DNA from: Micromonospora endophytica
Lineage (GTDB): Bacteria; Actinomycetota; Actinomycetes; Mycobacteriales; Micromonosporaceae
Direction: 5' to 3'
Length of the DNA: 61,937 nt
Assembly: GCF_003236305.1 (NCBI RefSeq)
Contig: NZ_POTX01000006.1
Span: 1 to 61,937, forward strand
Each line of letters starts with the position of its first letter. The stretch's first letter is position 1. Shown one piece after another: positions 41,754 through 56,011 of the stretch. The notes beneath the pieces are model-generated. The model worked only from the letters and a program-made list of their open reading frames with translations, searched no databases and had not been told where the DNA came from. Both the position numbers and the translations under genes were made by a program.

Positions 41754-44576
41754 CCCCGGAGCCGGGGACCACGGCCAGGGCAGGTCGCCGAAGGCCGCCT
41801 CGACCAGCAGCGCCTCGACGCCGCGCAGGAACGGCTCGACCCGCTCCGCCGGGAAGTACCGGGTGTCGGCGGTGACGACCAGCTCGACCGCCCCGGGCGC
41901 GTCGAGCACCTGGATCCGGCAGCGCCACGGGAACCGCTCCAACTCCGGTAGCCAGCGGAGGTCGCTGTCGGGGACCATCGCCCGCAGGGCGGTCTCGTCC
42001 GGGCCCGCCGCTGCCGGGTCGACGTCGCGCGCGATCCGGGCGTCGTTGAGATAGCAGTACGGGGCCAGGAAGGTCCGGTGGTCGTGGCCCAGTTCGGTGA
42101 AGGTGCGTTCCCACTCGGCCGGGTCGTAGTAGGCGTGCCGGTAGGCGTCCAGGGCCGACCGGGCGGCCCGGACCAGCAGCTCGGCGAAGCCGGGCCGGTC
42201 GGCCAGGTCGAGCCGGCAGAGCCCGATCTGGTTGAGCGTGGCGACGGCCCGGTCGTGCCCGGGTTGGAAGCGGTTGTTCGCCATCACCACGATTCCGCAC
42301 CCGGCCTGCCCGCCCTTTCCGGTGAGGCCGGCGGCGGTCGCCGCCAGCAGCGCGCTGGCGGTGCTGACCCGGTGCCGGACGGCGATCAGTCGCGCCGCGT
42401 GGTGGACCGCCGCGGAGACCAGCGACGCGCGCCGGTAGCGGGGTGCTGGTGCCGGCCCGACCGGTTCGGAGAAGCTCGGGACGAGCCCGTCCACTTCCCG
42501 GACCCAGTAGGCCACCGCCCGCCGCGAGCGCCGTTGCTCCACGTCGCGTTCACGACCGGCGAGATCCACCGACTGAGGGCCGGGCACAGTGTCCACCGAG
42601 CCGCGCAGCAGCAGCGTCCGCAGGTCACGCAGCACGATCTCGGTGGCGTGGAAGTCGACAGTGGCGTGGCTGAGGACCAGCACGACCTGGCGTACCCGGT
42701 CATCGACGGTGACCAGCGCGACCCGCAGCGGCCACTCGGCGACGTGGTCGAAGCGCGACTCGCGTAGCCGTGCGGTCAGGCCGGCGGCGGCGGACCGGCC
42801 GTCGGGATCGTCCGGCGGGCTCGGCACGGCGTGGACGAGGACGGCCAGCCGCCCGGTCGCCGCCGCTTCCTGGTGCAGCTCGTCGTCGCGGCGGCGGAAC
42901 CGGGTGCGCAGCGATTCGTGCCGGCCGAGCAGGGCGCCGACCGCCCGCAGCGCCGCCGGCACGGTCACCTCGGCCCGCGCGGGAACGGTCAGGGTACGGG
43001 CGACGCTCAGCACGCGGTAGCCGGCGGGCGAGTCGAATTCGTCGATGGTGCGCCACATCGCCCGCTGCCCCCAGGTGAGTGGCGCGCTCGCGCTCCGCCC
43101 GCCCGCAAACGACGCGTCGTACGCCACCTCCTCGCCGGCCAGCGCGCCGACGCCGGCCGCTGCCCGGTCGGGCACCCTGGTGCCCGCCGTCGACCAGGGC
43201 CACGGCACCTCGGCGAAGGCCGCCTCGACCAGCAACTCCTCCAGCTGTCGCAGGAACGGCTCGACGGCGTCCATGGCGAGGTGCCGGGTGTCGGCGGTCA
43301 ACGTGACGCCCACCCCGCCGGGCTCGTCCACCACGTGCGCCAGCAGATGCCAGGACGCCTGGTGGAGCCCGGCGGTCCAGGAGAACGTGCTGCCCGCCAT
43401 GGCCGCCCGCAGCTCGCCGCGGCTGGTCTCGGGCACCGGTTCGCCGGCACCGACGGCCAACCGGACATCGTTGAAGTAGTAGTGCGGCAGGAACGCCGAG
43501 TCGAACCCGATGCCCTGCTCCTCGAACGCCCGACGCAGCGCGGGCGGCTCGTAGTACGCGTGGCGGAGGCCGTCGAGCGAGGCCGTCCAGACGCGGGCCA
43601 GCAGCTCGCTGAAATCGGGCCGGTCGGCCAGGTCCACCACGCAGAAGCCGATCTGGCCGAGGTTGGCGACCGCGTTCGCGTACTCGGTCCGGAACCGGTT
43701 GTGTGCCATCGGGAACAGGCCCGAGACCATCCGACCGCAGCCGCCTGCCGCCACCGCGTGATAGCCGGCCAGCAGCACCGCGGAGACGCTGACCCGGTGC
43801 CGGGCGGCGATCAGCCGGGCGGCGGTGTCGAGCGCGGCGGAGACCAGGACGCCGCGGCGCAACGGCGGATCGAGTCCAGGGCCGGTCGGGGTCAGTGGAT
43901 CCTGGGGAAGCCGCTGGTACTCCCGCAACCAGTGCGCCACCGCCCGATCGGAGCGCCGCCGGTCGACGCCGTGCTGACGCCGTGCCACATCTGTCGACTG
44001 CAGGCCGGGTGGGCTGGACAGGCCGCCGCGCAGCAGGAGCAGCCGCAGGTCACGCAGCACCACCTCGGCCGCGTGGGCGTCCACTGTGGTGTGGCTGAAC
44101 ACCACCACGACCTGCCGTACCCGATCGTCGACCGTCACCAGTGCCACCCGCAGTGGCCACTCGACCGCGTGGTCGAATGCCACGTCACCGAGGCGATCGG
44201 CGGCCTCCCGGGCGGCTTGGCCGCCGTCGCCCGTGCCCCTGCTGACCAGCAGCGGCAGGGTTCCGGCCGCAGCCGTCTCCTGGCGTGGCTCGCCGTCGGC
44301 CAGCGGGAGCCGGGTACGCAGCGAGGCGTGCCGGCCGACAAGCGCGGCCACCGCGCGGGTGGCGGCGGCCACGTCCACGCCGGCCCGCGCCGACACCGGC
44401 ACAGTACGCCGCAGGTTGAGGAAGCGGTGGTTGGAACCAAACTTGGTGATCGAGCGCCACAGCACCTGCTGGGCCCAGGTCAGCGGGGCCGGGCCGGCGC
44501 CCGCGCCGGTGAACTCGGCACACAGCAACGGATCGGCGGCCCACTCGGCGGGGACGACCATGTCGGCGAATCGCAT
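41745..44576 (-). CDS. Free-standing double condensation-domain protein
   Basis: A 943-residue protein of two tandem NRPS condensation-type domains (roughly 1-460 and 490-943) and nothing else. Both have the C1-type motif (PLTWAQQVLWRSI; PLTWGQRAMWRTI). The active-site motif HHxxxDG is changed in both: S161-H-T-T-V-D-A and S636-H-A-T-V-D-F. The second His and the Asp are kept, but the first His is Ser and the Gly is Ala or Phe. The two share long blocks (WPLRVALVTVDDRVRQVV), so the protein arose by duplication. It may act in trans on carrier-bound intermediates of the locus. Start ATG 44576; divergent from the NRPS gene. Confidence 0.82.
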   Translation of the reverse strand: MRFADMVVPAEWAADPLLCAEFTGAGAGPAPLTWAQQVLWRSITKFGSNHRFLNLRRTVPVSARAGVDVAAATRAVAALVGRHASLRTRLPLADGEPRQETAAAGTLPLLVSRGTGDGGQAAREAADRLGDVAFDHAVEWPLRVALVTVDDRVRQVVVVFSHTTVDAHAAEVVLRDLRLLLLRGGLSSPPGLQSTDVARRQHGVDRRRSDRAVAHWLREYQRLPQDPLTPTGPGLDPPLRRGVLVSAALDTAARLIAARHRVSVSAVLLAGYHAVAAGGCGRMVSGLFPMAHNRFRTEYANAVANLGQIGFCVVDLADRPDFSELLARVWTASLDGLRHAYYEPPALRRAFEEQGIGFDSAFLPHYYFNDVRLAVGAGEPVPETSRGELRAAMAGSTFSWTAGLHQASWHLLAHVVDEPGGVGVTLTADTRHLAMDAVEPFLRQLEELLVEAAFAEVPWPWSTAGTRVPDRAAAGVGALAGEEVAYDASFAGGRSASAPLTWGQRAMWRTIDEFDSPAGYRVLSVARTLTVPARAEVTVPAALRAVGALLGRHESLRTRFRRRDDELHQEAAATGRLAVLVHAVPSPPDDPDGRSAAAGLTARLRESRFDHVAEWPLRVALVTVDDRVRQVVLVLSHATVDFHATEIVLRDLRTLLLRGSVDTVPGPQSVDLAGRERDVEQRRSRRAVAYWVREVDGLVPSFSEPVGPAPAPRYRRASLVSAAVHHAARLIAVRHRVSTASALLAATAAGLTGKGGQAGCGIVVMANNRFQPGHDRAVATLNQIGLCRLDLADRPGFAELLVRAARSALDAYRHAYYDPAEWERTFTELGHDHRTFLAPYCYLNDARIARDVDPAAAGPDETALRAMVPDSDLRWLPELERFPWRCRIQVLDAPGAVELVVTADTRYFPAERVEPFLRGVEALLVEAAFGDLPWPWSPAPGGS

Positions 44577-44646
44577 TCTCGACGGTACGACGGGCCGTTC
44601 CGCCGCCGGATCGATCGATTGAGGGTTACACAGTGGACCGATCAGC

Positions 44647-44704
44647 CGATCCGACCTGTTGGATCCGCGGGGCAGACTACTGGCTCCAATCCGTAGTCGG
44701 ATCG
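44647..44704 (+). promoter_or_regulatory. Competing inverted repeats upstream of the NRPS start
   Basis: CGATCCGAC (44647-44655) can pair with GTCGGATCG (44696-44704), and GACTAC (44675-44680) can pair with GTAGTC (44693-44698). The two stems share bases, so only one can form. The longer stem ends at the first base of the GAGG ribosome binding site before GTG 44714. They could control translation, if the gene starts at 44714 and this is untranslated leader. Confidence 0.4.
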
Positions 44705-44713
44705 AGGCTTTGG

Positions 44714-50206
<5,493 letters not shown>

Positions 50207-50207
50207 C

Positions 50208-51737
50208 ATGACCACACCGAACACCGCCCGAACCGTGCCCGACCTGCTCGACTGGCGGACCGCGCTGCACCCGCACCAGGTGGCCATCGAGGTGCACGGG
50301 GTGGCCGTACTGACCTTCGCCGAGTGGTCCGCCGGTGCGGCCCGGGTCGCCGCTGCGCTGTCGCGCCGGGGCATGCGTCGTGGTGACCGCGTCGGGCTGC
50401 ACTTCGGTGCCCACGACTGGACCCGGTTCGCGGTCGCCTACTGCGGCGTGCTGCGGGCCGGCGGCGTCGCCGTGCCGCTCTCCGACCGGCTCGCCGCCGG
50501 ACAACTCGGGTACGCGCTGCACCACTGCGCGGCCACCGCCGTGCTCTCCGGCGACGACGGTGGGGCCCCGCCGGTACCGCCCGGCCTGCCGGTCTGGGCC
50601 TGTGCCGACCTGCTCACCGCCGCCGCCGACGGCTCGGCCGGTGATGGCAGCGACATCGAGGGCACCGACGAACAGGTCTCGGCCGCTCGCCCGGGTGATC
50701 TCGCACAGATCCTCTACACCTCCGGCACCACGGGCCGCCCGAAGGGGGTGGCGGCCAGCCACGCCAACCTCACCGTCGGCGCGCCACAGCATCCGCGCCG
50801 GCTGGCCCTGGCGCACTCGCAGCGTTTCCTGCACGCGTTCGCCATCGGCACCAACGCCGGGCAGACCATGCTGCTCAACGCGCTCACCGCAAAGGCCGGC
50901 GCGTTGACCCTGCCCCGGTTCACTCCGCTGCGGTTCGCCCGCCTCATCGAGGCCGCCGGCACGGGTACCGTCTTCGTCGTCCCGTCGATCGCCGTCGAAC
51001 TGCTCGATTCCGGCGCGTTGGGTGGCCGGGACACCAGCGGCGTCCAGCTGATCGGCTCCACCGCCGCGCCCCTCGCGCCAGCCGTCGCGGCCCGACTGGC
51101 CGAGACCTTCCCGCAGGCCACCATCGTCAACTACTACACCTCCACCGAGGCGGCCCCGGCCCAGACCACCATGATCTACGACCCGGCCCGCCCGCACGCG
51201 GTCGGCCGGCCGGTCGGTGGCCAACTGATGGTCGCCGACCCCGACGGCAAACCGCTGCCCGCCGGCACGACCGGCGAGGTCTGGCTGCGCGCACCCGTCC
51301 CGCGCGCCTACTACCGCGACGAGGCCGCCAACCGGGACACCTTCCACAACGGTTGGGTACGCATGGGCGACATCGGTCGGGTGGACGCCGACGGCTACCT
51401 GTACCTCACCGACCGGCACCAGGACGTCGTCAAGACCGGCGCCTTCAAGGTCTCCACGCTCGAAATCGAGGCGGCGCTCCACGAGCATCCCCTAGTCGCC
51501 GAAGCCGCCGTGGTCGGCGTGCCGCATCCCGTGCTCGGCTCCGCCGTGGCCGCCGCGGTCGTGCCCCGGCCGGCGGCGGGACCAGCCGACCTGACCCTGC
51601 CCGTGCTGCGCGGTTTCCTCGCCGACCGGCTGGCCGACTACCAACTGCCCGCCCGGCTGCTGCTGCTCGACCGGCTGCCCCGCAACGAGGGCGGCAAGGT
51701 GCTCAAACGGCAACTCATCGACCTGTTCGACAACTGA
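50208..51737 (+). CDS. AMP-dependent acyl/aminoacyl ligase
   Basis: A 509-residue ANL-superfamily enzyme: ILYTSGTTGRPKGVAASH (P-loop), NYYTSTEAAP, GWVRMGDIGRVDADG, and the C-terminal Lys in NEGGKVLKRQL. It has no carrier or condensation domain. It activates a carboxylic acid as adenylate, for CoA or for a carrier protein. Within this cluster it may load the free carrier protein encoded at 54876 or supply the starter. Its ATG is one base after the NRPS-MFS stop. The substrate is unknown. Confidence 0.83.
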   Translation: MTTPNTARTVPDLLDWRTALHPHQVAIEVHGVAVLTFAEWSAGAARVAAALSRRGMRRGDRVGLHFGAHDWTRFAVAYCGVLRAGGVAVPLSDRLAAGQLGYALHHCAATAVLSGDDGGAPPVPPGLPVWACADLLTAAADGSAGDGSDIEGTDEQVSAARPGDLAQILYTSGTTGRPKGVAASHANLTVGAPQHPRRLALAHSQRFLHAFAIGTNAGQTMLLNALTAKAGALTLPRFTPLRFARLIEAAGTGTVFVVPSIAVELLDSGALGGRDTSGVQLIGSTAAPLAPAVAARLAETFPQATIVNYYTSTEAAPAQTTMIYDPARPHAVGRPVGGQLMVADPDGKPLPAGTTGEVWLRAPVPRAYYRDEAANRDTFHNGWVRMGDIGRVDADGYLYLTDRHQDVVKTGAFKVSTLEIEAALHEHPLVAEAAVVGVPHPVLGSAVAAAVVPRPAAGPADLTLPVLRGFLADRLADYQLPARLLLLDRLPRNEGGKVLKRQLIDLFDN

Positions 51738-51768
51738 CCGCCACCAGCACAACCCCCTGGGAGCAGAT

Positions 51769-54700
51769 GTGGGCACCGCCGAGGCGACATCCGCGCAGCA
51801 CGCCGTCTGGTTCACCGAACAGGCCGGGGTCGCCGACACCGCGTACCACATGGCGTTGGGCGTACGGTTCGGAGCCGGCCTGGACCGTCGCGCCCTCGTC
51901 GCGGCCTGCGCCACGCTTGTCGAACGGCATCCGGTCCTGGCCGCCCGGATCGTCGGCGACGACGACGGCTTCCTACACCTGGCACCGGCCGAGGCCCGTC
52001 CCGCGGTCAGCCTCGGTGAGCTGACCGAAGCCCGCGTCGCCGAGGAGATCGCCCGCCGGTACGACCTGCGGACCGGACCCCCGCTGGCCCGGTTCACCCT
52101 GCTGGCCGGCGTCGACGGCACCCACTTGCTGCTCGTCACCGCACATCACCTGGTCTTCGACGGCACCTCGAAGGACGTGCTGGTCCGGGACCTGGCCGCC
52201 GGGTACGCCGCCGCCCGGCTCGGTGCGCCGACCGACCAGCCCCGCGTCGACGGGTACGCGGACCTGGCCACGGCCGAACAGCAACGGGTCGCCGCCGACC
52301 TGCCCGCCGCCCGCGACTACTGGGCACGGCACTGGTCGGGTCCGGGCGACGTGCTCCTGCCCGGTCTGCGTCGGGTGCCCACCGGCGCGGAGCCCGGTGC
52401 GGCAGTCACCGTCGACCTCGCCACCGACCTGGTCGACGGCGTCGAGGCGACCGCGCGCTCGGTCGGGGTGACCCGGTTCGAGTTGCTCCTCGCGGTGCTG
52501 CACGCCGTGCTGGCCCGGTACGGCAACCAGGGCGTCCCGGTCGGGGTGGCCCTGTCCACCCGTACCGCCGACCAGGCCGACCGGGTCGGACTCTTCGTCA
52601 ACGAACTTCCCGTCGCCGTCACCGGCACCGCCGGCACCTTCCGCGAGCACGTCCGCGCCGTGCGCGCCCGGCTTCGCGAGGTGTACCGGTACCGGTCCGT
52701 GCCGCTGGCCCAGGCCGTGCCCGGTCTGCGGCCCGCGCCGGCGTTGACCCCGGTCAGCGTCGGCTACCGTCGCCGGGGCGCCGAGCCGATCTTTGCCGGG
52801 GTGACCAGCCGGGTCGAGTGGACGCTGTTCAGCGGCGCCGCCCGCAACGCCCTGCACATCCAGATCGTGGACGCCCCCAGCGGCCTCACGGTCAGCCTCC
52901 AGCACAGCCCGGCGGCGATCGACACCGACGCCGTACGCCGGATCGGCAGTCACCTGCACACCATGCTCGCCGCCGTGGTGGCCGACCCGGACCGGCCGAT
53001 GGCAGACCTGCCGCTGCTGTCCGACGACGAACTCGACCTGGTCACCCGCGACTTCAACGACACCGTCCGGGAGTATCCCACCGAGGCGACGGTGCCCGGC
53101 CTGTTCGCCGCCCGGGTCGCTGAGAACCCCGACGCGCCCGCCGTGGTCGACGGCGAGCGGACCCTGAGCTACGCCCAGCTCGACGCCGCGGTCCGCCGGC
53201 TCGCCACCGTGCTGCGCCAACGCGGCGTCGGCCCCGGCGCCCGGGTGGCCGTACCGCTGGACCGGTCCTGGCGGGCGGTGGTGACCATCCTGGCGGTGCT
53301 GCGCTGCCGCGCCGCGTACCTGCCGATCGACCCGGCCCATCCGCCCGCCCGGCAGGCGGCGGTGCTCGCCGACGCCGCCCCGGCCCTGGTGGTGACGGAG
53401 ACCGCCACCCCGATGGACCGGCCGGTCCTCGCCCTCGACACCGTCGAGCTGCTCGACGGTCCGATCCCGGCGCAGCCCGCTGATCGGCCGGCACCGGACG
53501 ACCTGGCCTACGTGCTCTACACCTCCGGCTCCACCGGTCGGCCGAAGGGCGTGGCGGTCCGGCACGCGGCGCTGGCCAACACGCTGCTCGGCGTGCGGGA
53601 CCTGCTGGCCGCCGGGCCGGCGCACCGCTGGCTGCACCTGACCTCGCTGTCCTTCGACATCTCCACGGTGGAGGTGTTCCTGCCGTTGGTCACCGGCGGG
53701 CAGGTGGTTGTCGCCTCGACCCTCCGCGCGGTGGACGGCGCGGGCGTGCTGGCGCTGATCCGCGCCGCCGGTGTGACCCACGTCCAGGCCACGCCGTCGG
53801 GTTGGCGGGTACTGCTGGCGGCCGGTCTCGGCGCCGCGGCGGTCACCGGTGCGCAACCGCTGGTCGCGGTCGCCGGCGGCGAGGCGCTGCCGGTCACCCT
53901 CGCCCGCGAGCTGCGGGCCCGCACCGCCCGGCTGATCAACGGGTACGGGCCGACCGAGGCCACCGTGTACGCCACGATGGCGGATCTTCCCGCCGACCCG
54001 GCCGACGTCACCATCGGCCGGCCACTGCCGAACGTGCGGGCGTACCTGCTGGACGAGGCGGAGCGGCCGGTGCCGATAGGGCTGCCCGGCGAGCTGTACC
54101 TGGCCGGTGCCGGGCTGGCCGCCGGCTATCTGGGCCGCGACGACCTCACCGCCGAGCGGTTCGGGCCGGAGCCGTACGGTCGGACCGGTGAGCGGTGGTA
54201 CCGCACCGGTGACCGGTGCCGGTGGCTGCCGGACGGCCGGATCGAGTTTCTCGGCCGTACCGATCACCAGGTCAAGATCCGGGGGCACCGGATCGAACTG
54301 GGGGAGATCGAGGCCCGGCTCCTCGACCATCCCGGCGTGGCCGAGACGGTCACGGTGCTGCGGCCGGAGGTCGACGAAGCCCGTCTCGTCGCGTACCTGG
54401 TGCCCCGGGCGGGCGTCACTCCGGAGCCGGCCGAGCTGCGCCGGCACCTGGCGACGAGCCTGCCGCAGGCCGCCCTGCCCACCGACTACGTGACGCTCGA
54501 CCGGCTGCCGTTGAGCCCCAACGGCAAGGTCGACCGCGCGGCCCTGCCCGCCCCGGCCGACCGGGACGCGGTGGCCGACGTCCTTGCCTCAGGCGGCGTG
54601 GTCGACGGGCGGCGATCCGGCGACGTGCCCGCCGACACCGCCGACCCGGTGGTGGCGCAGCTGCGGCTGATCTGGCAGGAGGTGCTGCGGATTCCCGAGA

Positions 54701-54873
54701 TCGGCGTGCACGAGGACCTGTTCGACCTGGGCGGACACTCGTTGACGGTGACCCGGATCAGCGGCCGTATCCAACAGCGGCTCGGCGTCGAAGTGCCGCT
54801 GGACGCCTTCTTCGACACCCCGACCATCGCCGAGATCGCCGAGATCGTCCGGCAGTCCACAGAGGGAGCCTGA
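51769..54873 (+). CDS. NRPS module (C-A-PCP)
   Basis: A 1034-residue one-module NRPS. Condensation domain with intact H126-H-L-V-F-D-G132 (to about 430); adenylation domain with YTSGSTGRPKG near 585, NGYGPTEATV near 724, RTGDRCRW and NGKVDRAAL near 918; PCP Ser991 in GGHSLTVTR. There is no thioesterase, so its product must pass to another protein, most simply to the C domain of the NRPS-MFS protein. The A-domain code read by eye is D-I-V-Q-V-G-G-V-Y-K; the closest I recall is glycine (DILQLGLIWK), with low confidence. Start GTG 51769 follows GGGAG. Confidence 0.87.
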   Translation: MGTAEATSAQHAVWFTEQAGVADTAYHMALGVRFGAGLDRRALVAACATLVERHPVLAARIVGDDDGFLHLAPAEARPAVSLGELTEARVAEEIARRYDLRTGPPLARFTLLAGVDGTHLLLVTAHHLVFDGTSKDVLVRDLAAGYAAARLGAPTDQPRVDGYADLATAEQQRVAADLPAARDYWARHWSGPGDVLLPGLRRVPTGAEPGAAVTVDLATDLVDGVEATARSVGVTRFELLLAVLHAVLARYGNQGVPVGVALSTRTADQADRVGLFVNELPVAVTGTAGTFREHVRAVRARLREVYRYRSVPLAQAVPGLRPAPALTPVSVGYRRRGAEPIFAGVTSRVEWTLFSGAARNALHIQIVDAPSGLTVSLQHSPAAIDTDAVRRIGSHLHTMLAAVVADPDRPMADLPLLSDDELDLVTRDFNDTVREYPTEATVPGLFAARVAENPDAPAVVDGERTLSYAQLDAAVRRLATVLRQRGVGPGARVAVPLDRSWRAVVTILAVLRCRAAYLPIDPAHPPARQAAVLADAAPALVVTETATPMDRPVLALDTVELLDGPIPAQPADRPAPDDLAYVLYTSGSTGRPKGVAVRHAALANTLLGVRDLLAAGPAHRWLHLTSLSFDISTVEVFLPLVTGGQVVVASTLRAVDGAGVLALIRAAGVTHVQATPSGWRVLLAAGLGAAAVTGAQPLVAVAGGEALPVTLARELRARTARLINGYGPTEATVYATMADLPADPADVTIGRPLPNVRAYLLDEAERPVPIGLPGELYLAGAGLAAGYLGRDDLTAERFGPEPYGRTGERWYRTGDRCRWLPDGRIEFLGRTDHQVKIRGHRIELGEIEARLLDHPGVAETVTVLRPEVDEARLVAYLVPRAGVTPEPAELRRHLATSLPQAALPTDYVTLDRLPLSPNGKVDRAALPAPADRDAVADVLASGGVVDGRRSGDVPADTADPVVAQLRLIWQEVLRIPEIGVHEDLFDLGGHSLTVTRISGRIQQRLGVEVPLDAFFDTPTIAEIAEIVRQSTEGA

Positions 54874-54875
54874 CC

Positions 54876-55136
54876 ATGACTGACAGCGAGCGGCGCGAGC
54901 GGATCGCCGAGCTGGTCGCCGAGGCCACGGCGGGGGAGGTGTCAGCAGCCGACGTGCTCGCCGGTGGCTCGTTGGTCGCCCTCGGCGTCGACTCGCTCGG
55001 GCTGCTGCGCCTGGTCGACGCGATCGAGCTGGAGTACGGCGTGGAGGTCGAGCTGAACGTCGCCGGCCGCCCCGTGGACACCCTCGACGACCTGGTCGCG
55101 CTGCTTGCCGTCGCCCAGCCGGTGGACGGCGGCTGA
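54876..55136 (+). CDS. Free-standing carrier protein (ACP/PCP)
   Basis: An 86-residue carrier protein with the phosphopantetheine Ser in LGVDSLGLLRLVDAIE. It begins two bases after the stop of the NRPS module gene. A free carrier beside a free AMP-ligase suggests that the pair supplies the starter or an additional building block to the condensation domains. Its stop codon begins a run of GGCTGAGGCGGGGTGC repeats leading into the two-hairpin element, copy B. Confidence 0.85.
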   Translation: MTDSERRERIAELVAEATAGEVSAADVLAGGSLVALGVDSLGLLRLVDAIELEYGVEVELNVAGRPVDTLDDLVALLAVAQPVDGG

Positions 55137-55163
55137 GACGGGGCGCGGCTGAGGCGGGGTGCT

Positions 55164-55231
55164 GGCTGAGGCGGGGTGCGGCATGCACAAGCATCGACCT
55201 GCCGCCGCCCAGGGATTAGGCTCACGATCCC
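55164..55231. repeat. Two-hairpin repeat element, copy B
   Basis: A direct copy of the element at 41685-41753, beginning GGCTGAGGCGGGGTGCGGCA. The first stem keeps GCGGCA/TGCCGC and the second keeps GGAT/ATCC, while several loop and stem bases have changed. Immediately before it (55132-55163) are two further copies of the 16-17 base head, GGCTGAGACGGGGCGC and GGCTGAGGCGGGGTGCT. It lies between the carrier protein gene and the His-rich membrane protein gene. Confidence 0.8.
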
Positions 55232-55256
55232 TACAGTCTTCGATGCGAGGGGTGCC

Positions 55257-55934
55257 ATGTCCCGTCGAACCGGCCGGCCCTCCCACCTGTCGACGCCGTC
55301 GGCCCGTCCGGGGAGACCCTCGGCCCGGGTGCTCGCGGCCGGTGCCGCGGTGGCGGTGGTGCTGGCCCTGCTCGGCGGGCTTGTCGGTTATGCCGTGGGA
55401 CGGCCCGGTGCGACCGAGGCCGGCATCGCGGAACTGCGCGCGGCCGATGCCGAGCGTGATGCGCAGCAGATCGTCGAACTCACCGACATGGCCCGCCGGA
55501 CCGGGGCGGAACTCGGGCCCATCCTGGCCGCCGTCACAGACGAGTCGGAAGCCGGACGGGTGCCCGAGGCGGCCCGGGTCGATGAGTGGCAACAGGCCAT
55601 GAAACGGCTCACCGCGCAGTTCGCCGACCCGCCGTCGGGCATGACCGCGACGAACGTCGCCCGTGGTGGCCTGCGCGGTGCGGTGGAACAGGCCGCCGTC
55701 GCGGTCGACACCATCGCCCTGGCCGGGAACCTCCCCGCCGACCGGCGGCCGGAGCAGGTGGCGCTGGCGGCGCGGCAGGCCGCGCTTGCCGCCACCACCT
55801 GGTCGGTGGCCGCCACCCAGCTCGACCAGCTCAACATCGACGCCGGCAACGGTCACCAACATGTGCACCTCGACGGCGGCCACGACGATGGCGGCCTGCC
55901 GCCGGACGGCGAGGCCGAAGGTTCCGGCGGCTGA
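55257..55934 (+). CDS. Membrane-anchored protein with histidine-rich tail
   Basis: A 225-residue protein with a single N-terminal membrane segment (about residues 24-47, VLAAGAAVAVVLALLGGLVGYAVG), an extracytoplasmic helical domain and a C-terminal tail GNGHQHVHLDGGHDDGG rich in His and Asp. The helical part, with regularly spaced Met, His-free helices and a DPPSGMTATNVARGG loop, resembles DUF305-like or DUF4142-like bundles but is not assigned. The tail could bind a transition metal. GAGGGGTGCC precedes ATG 55257. Its position in a locus with an iron box makes a metal role plausible. Confidence 0.65.
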   Translation: MSRRTGRPSHLSTPSARPGRPSARVLAAGAAVAVVLALLGGLVGYAVGRPGATEAGIAELRAADAERDAQQIVELTDMARRTGAELGPILAAVTDESEAGRVPEAARVDEWQQAMKRLTAQFADPPSGMTATNVARGGLRGAVEQAAVAVDTIALAGNLPADRRPEQVALAARQAALAATTWSVAATQLDQLNIDAGNGHQHVHLDGGHDDGGLPPDGEAEGSGG

Positions 55935-55989
55935 CCGCCCGCCCCGGCACCACCACAGAGGCGTCCGGGCCGCGAACGTCGGTGCGAAA

Positions 55990-56005
55990 CGGCCCCCGGG
56001 GGCCG
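55990..56005. terminator. Palindrome between convergent genes
   Basis: CGGCCCCCGGGGGCCG is a perfect 16-base palindrome seven bases before the end of the ABC transporter gene and 56 bases after the His-rich protein gene. As RNA it would form a 6-bp stem with a CCGG loop. Confidence 0.5.
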
Positions 56006-56011
56006 GAAACG

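Noticed and set aside
44633..44713. GTG 44633 as the NRPS start
   Set aside because: It has a GAGGG upstream, but the 27 extra codons use CGA, TCA, GCA, AGG and CTT, unlike the rest of the gene; 44714 has its own GAGG and is preferred.
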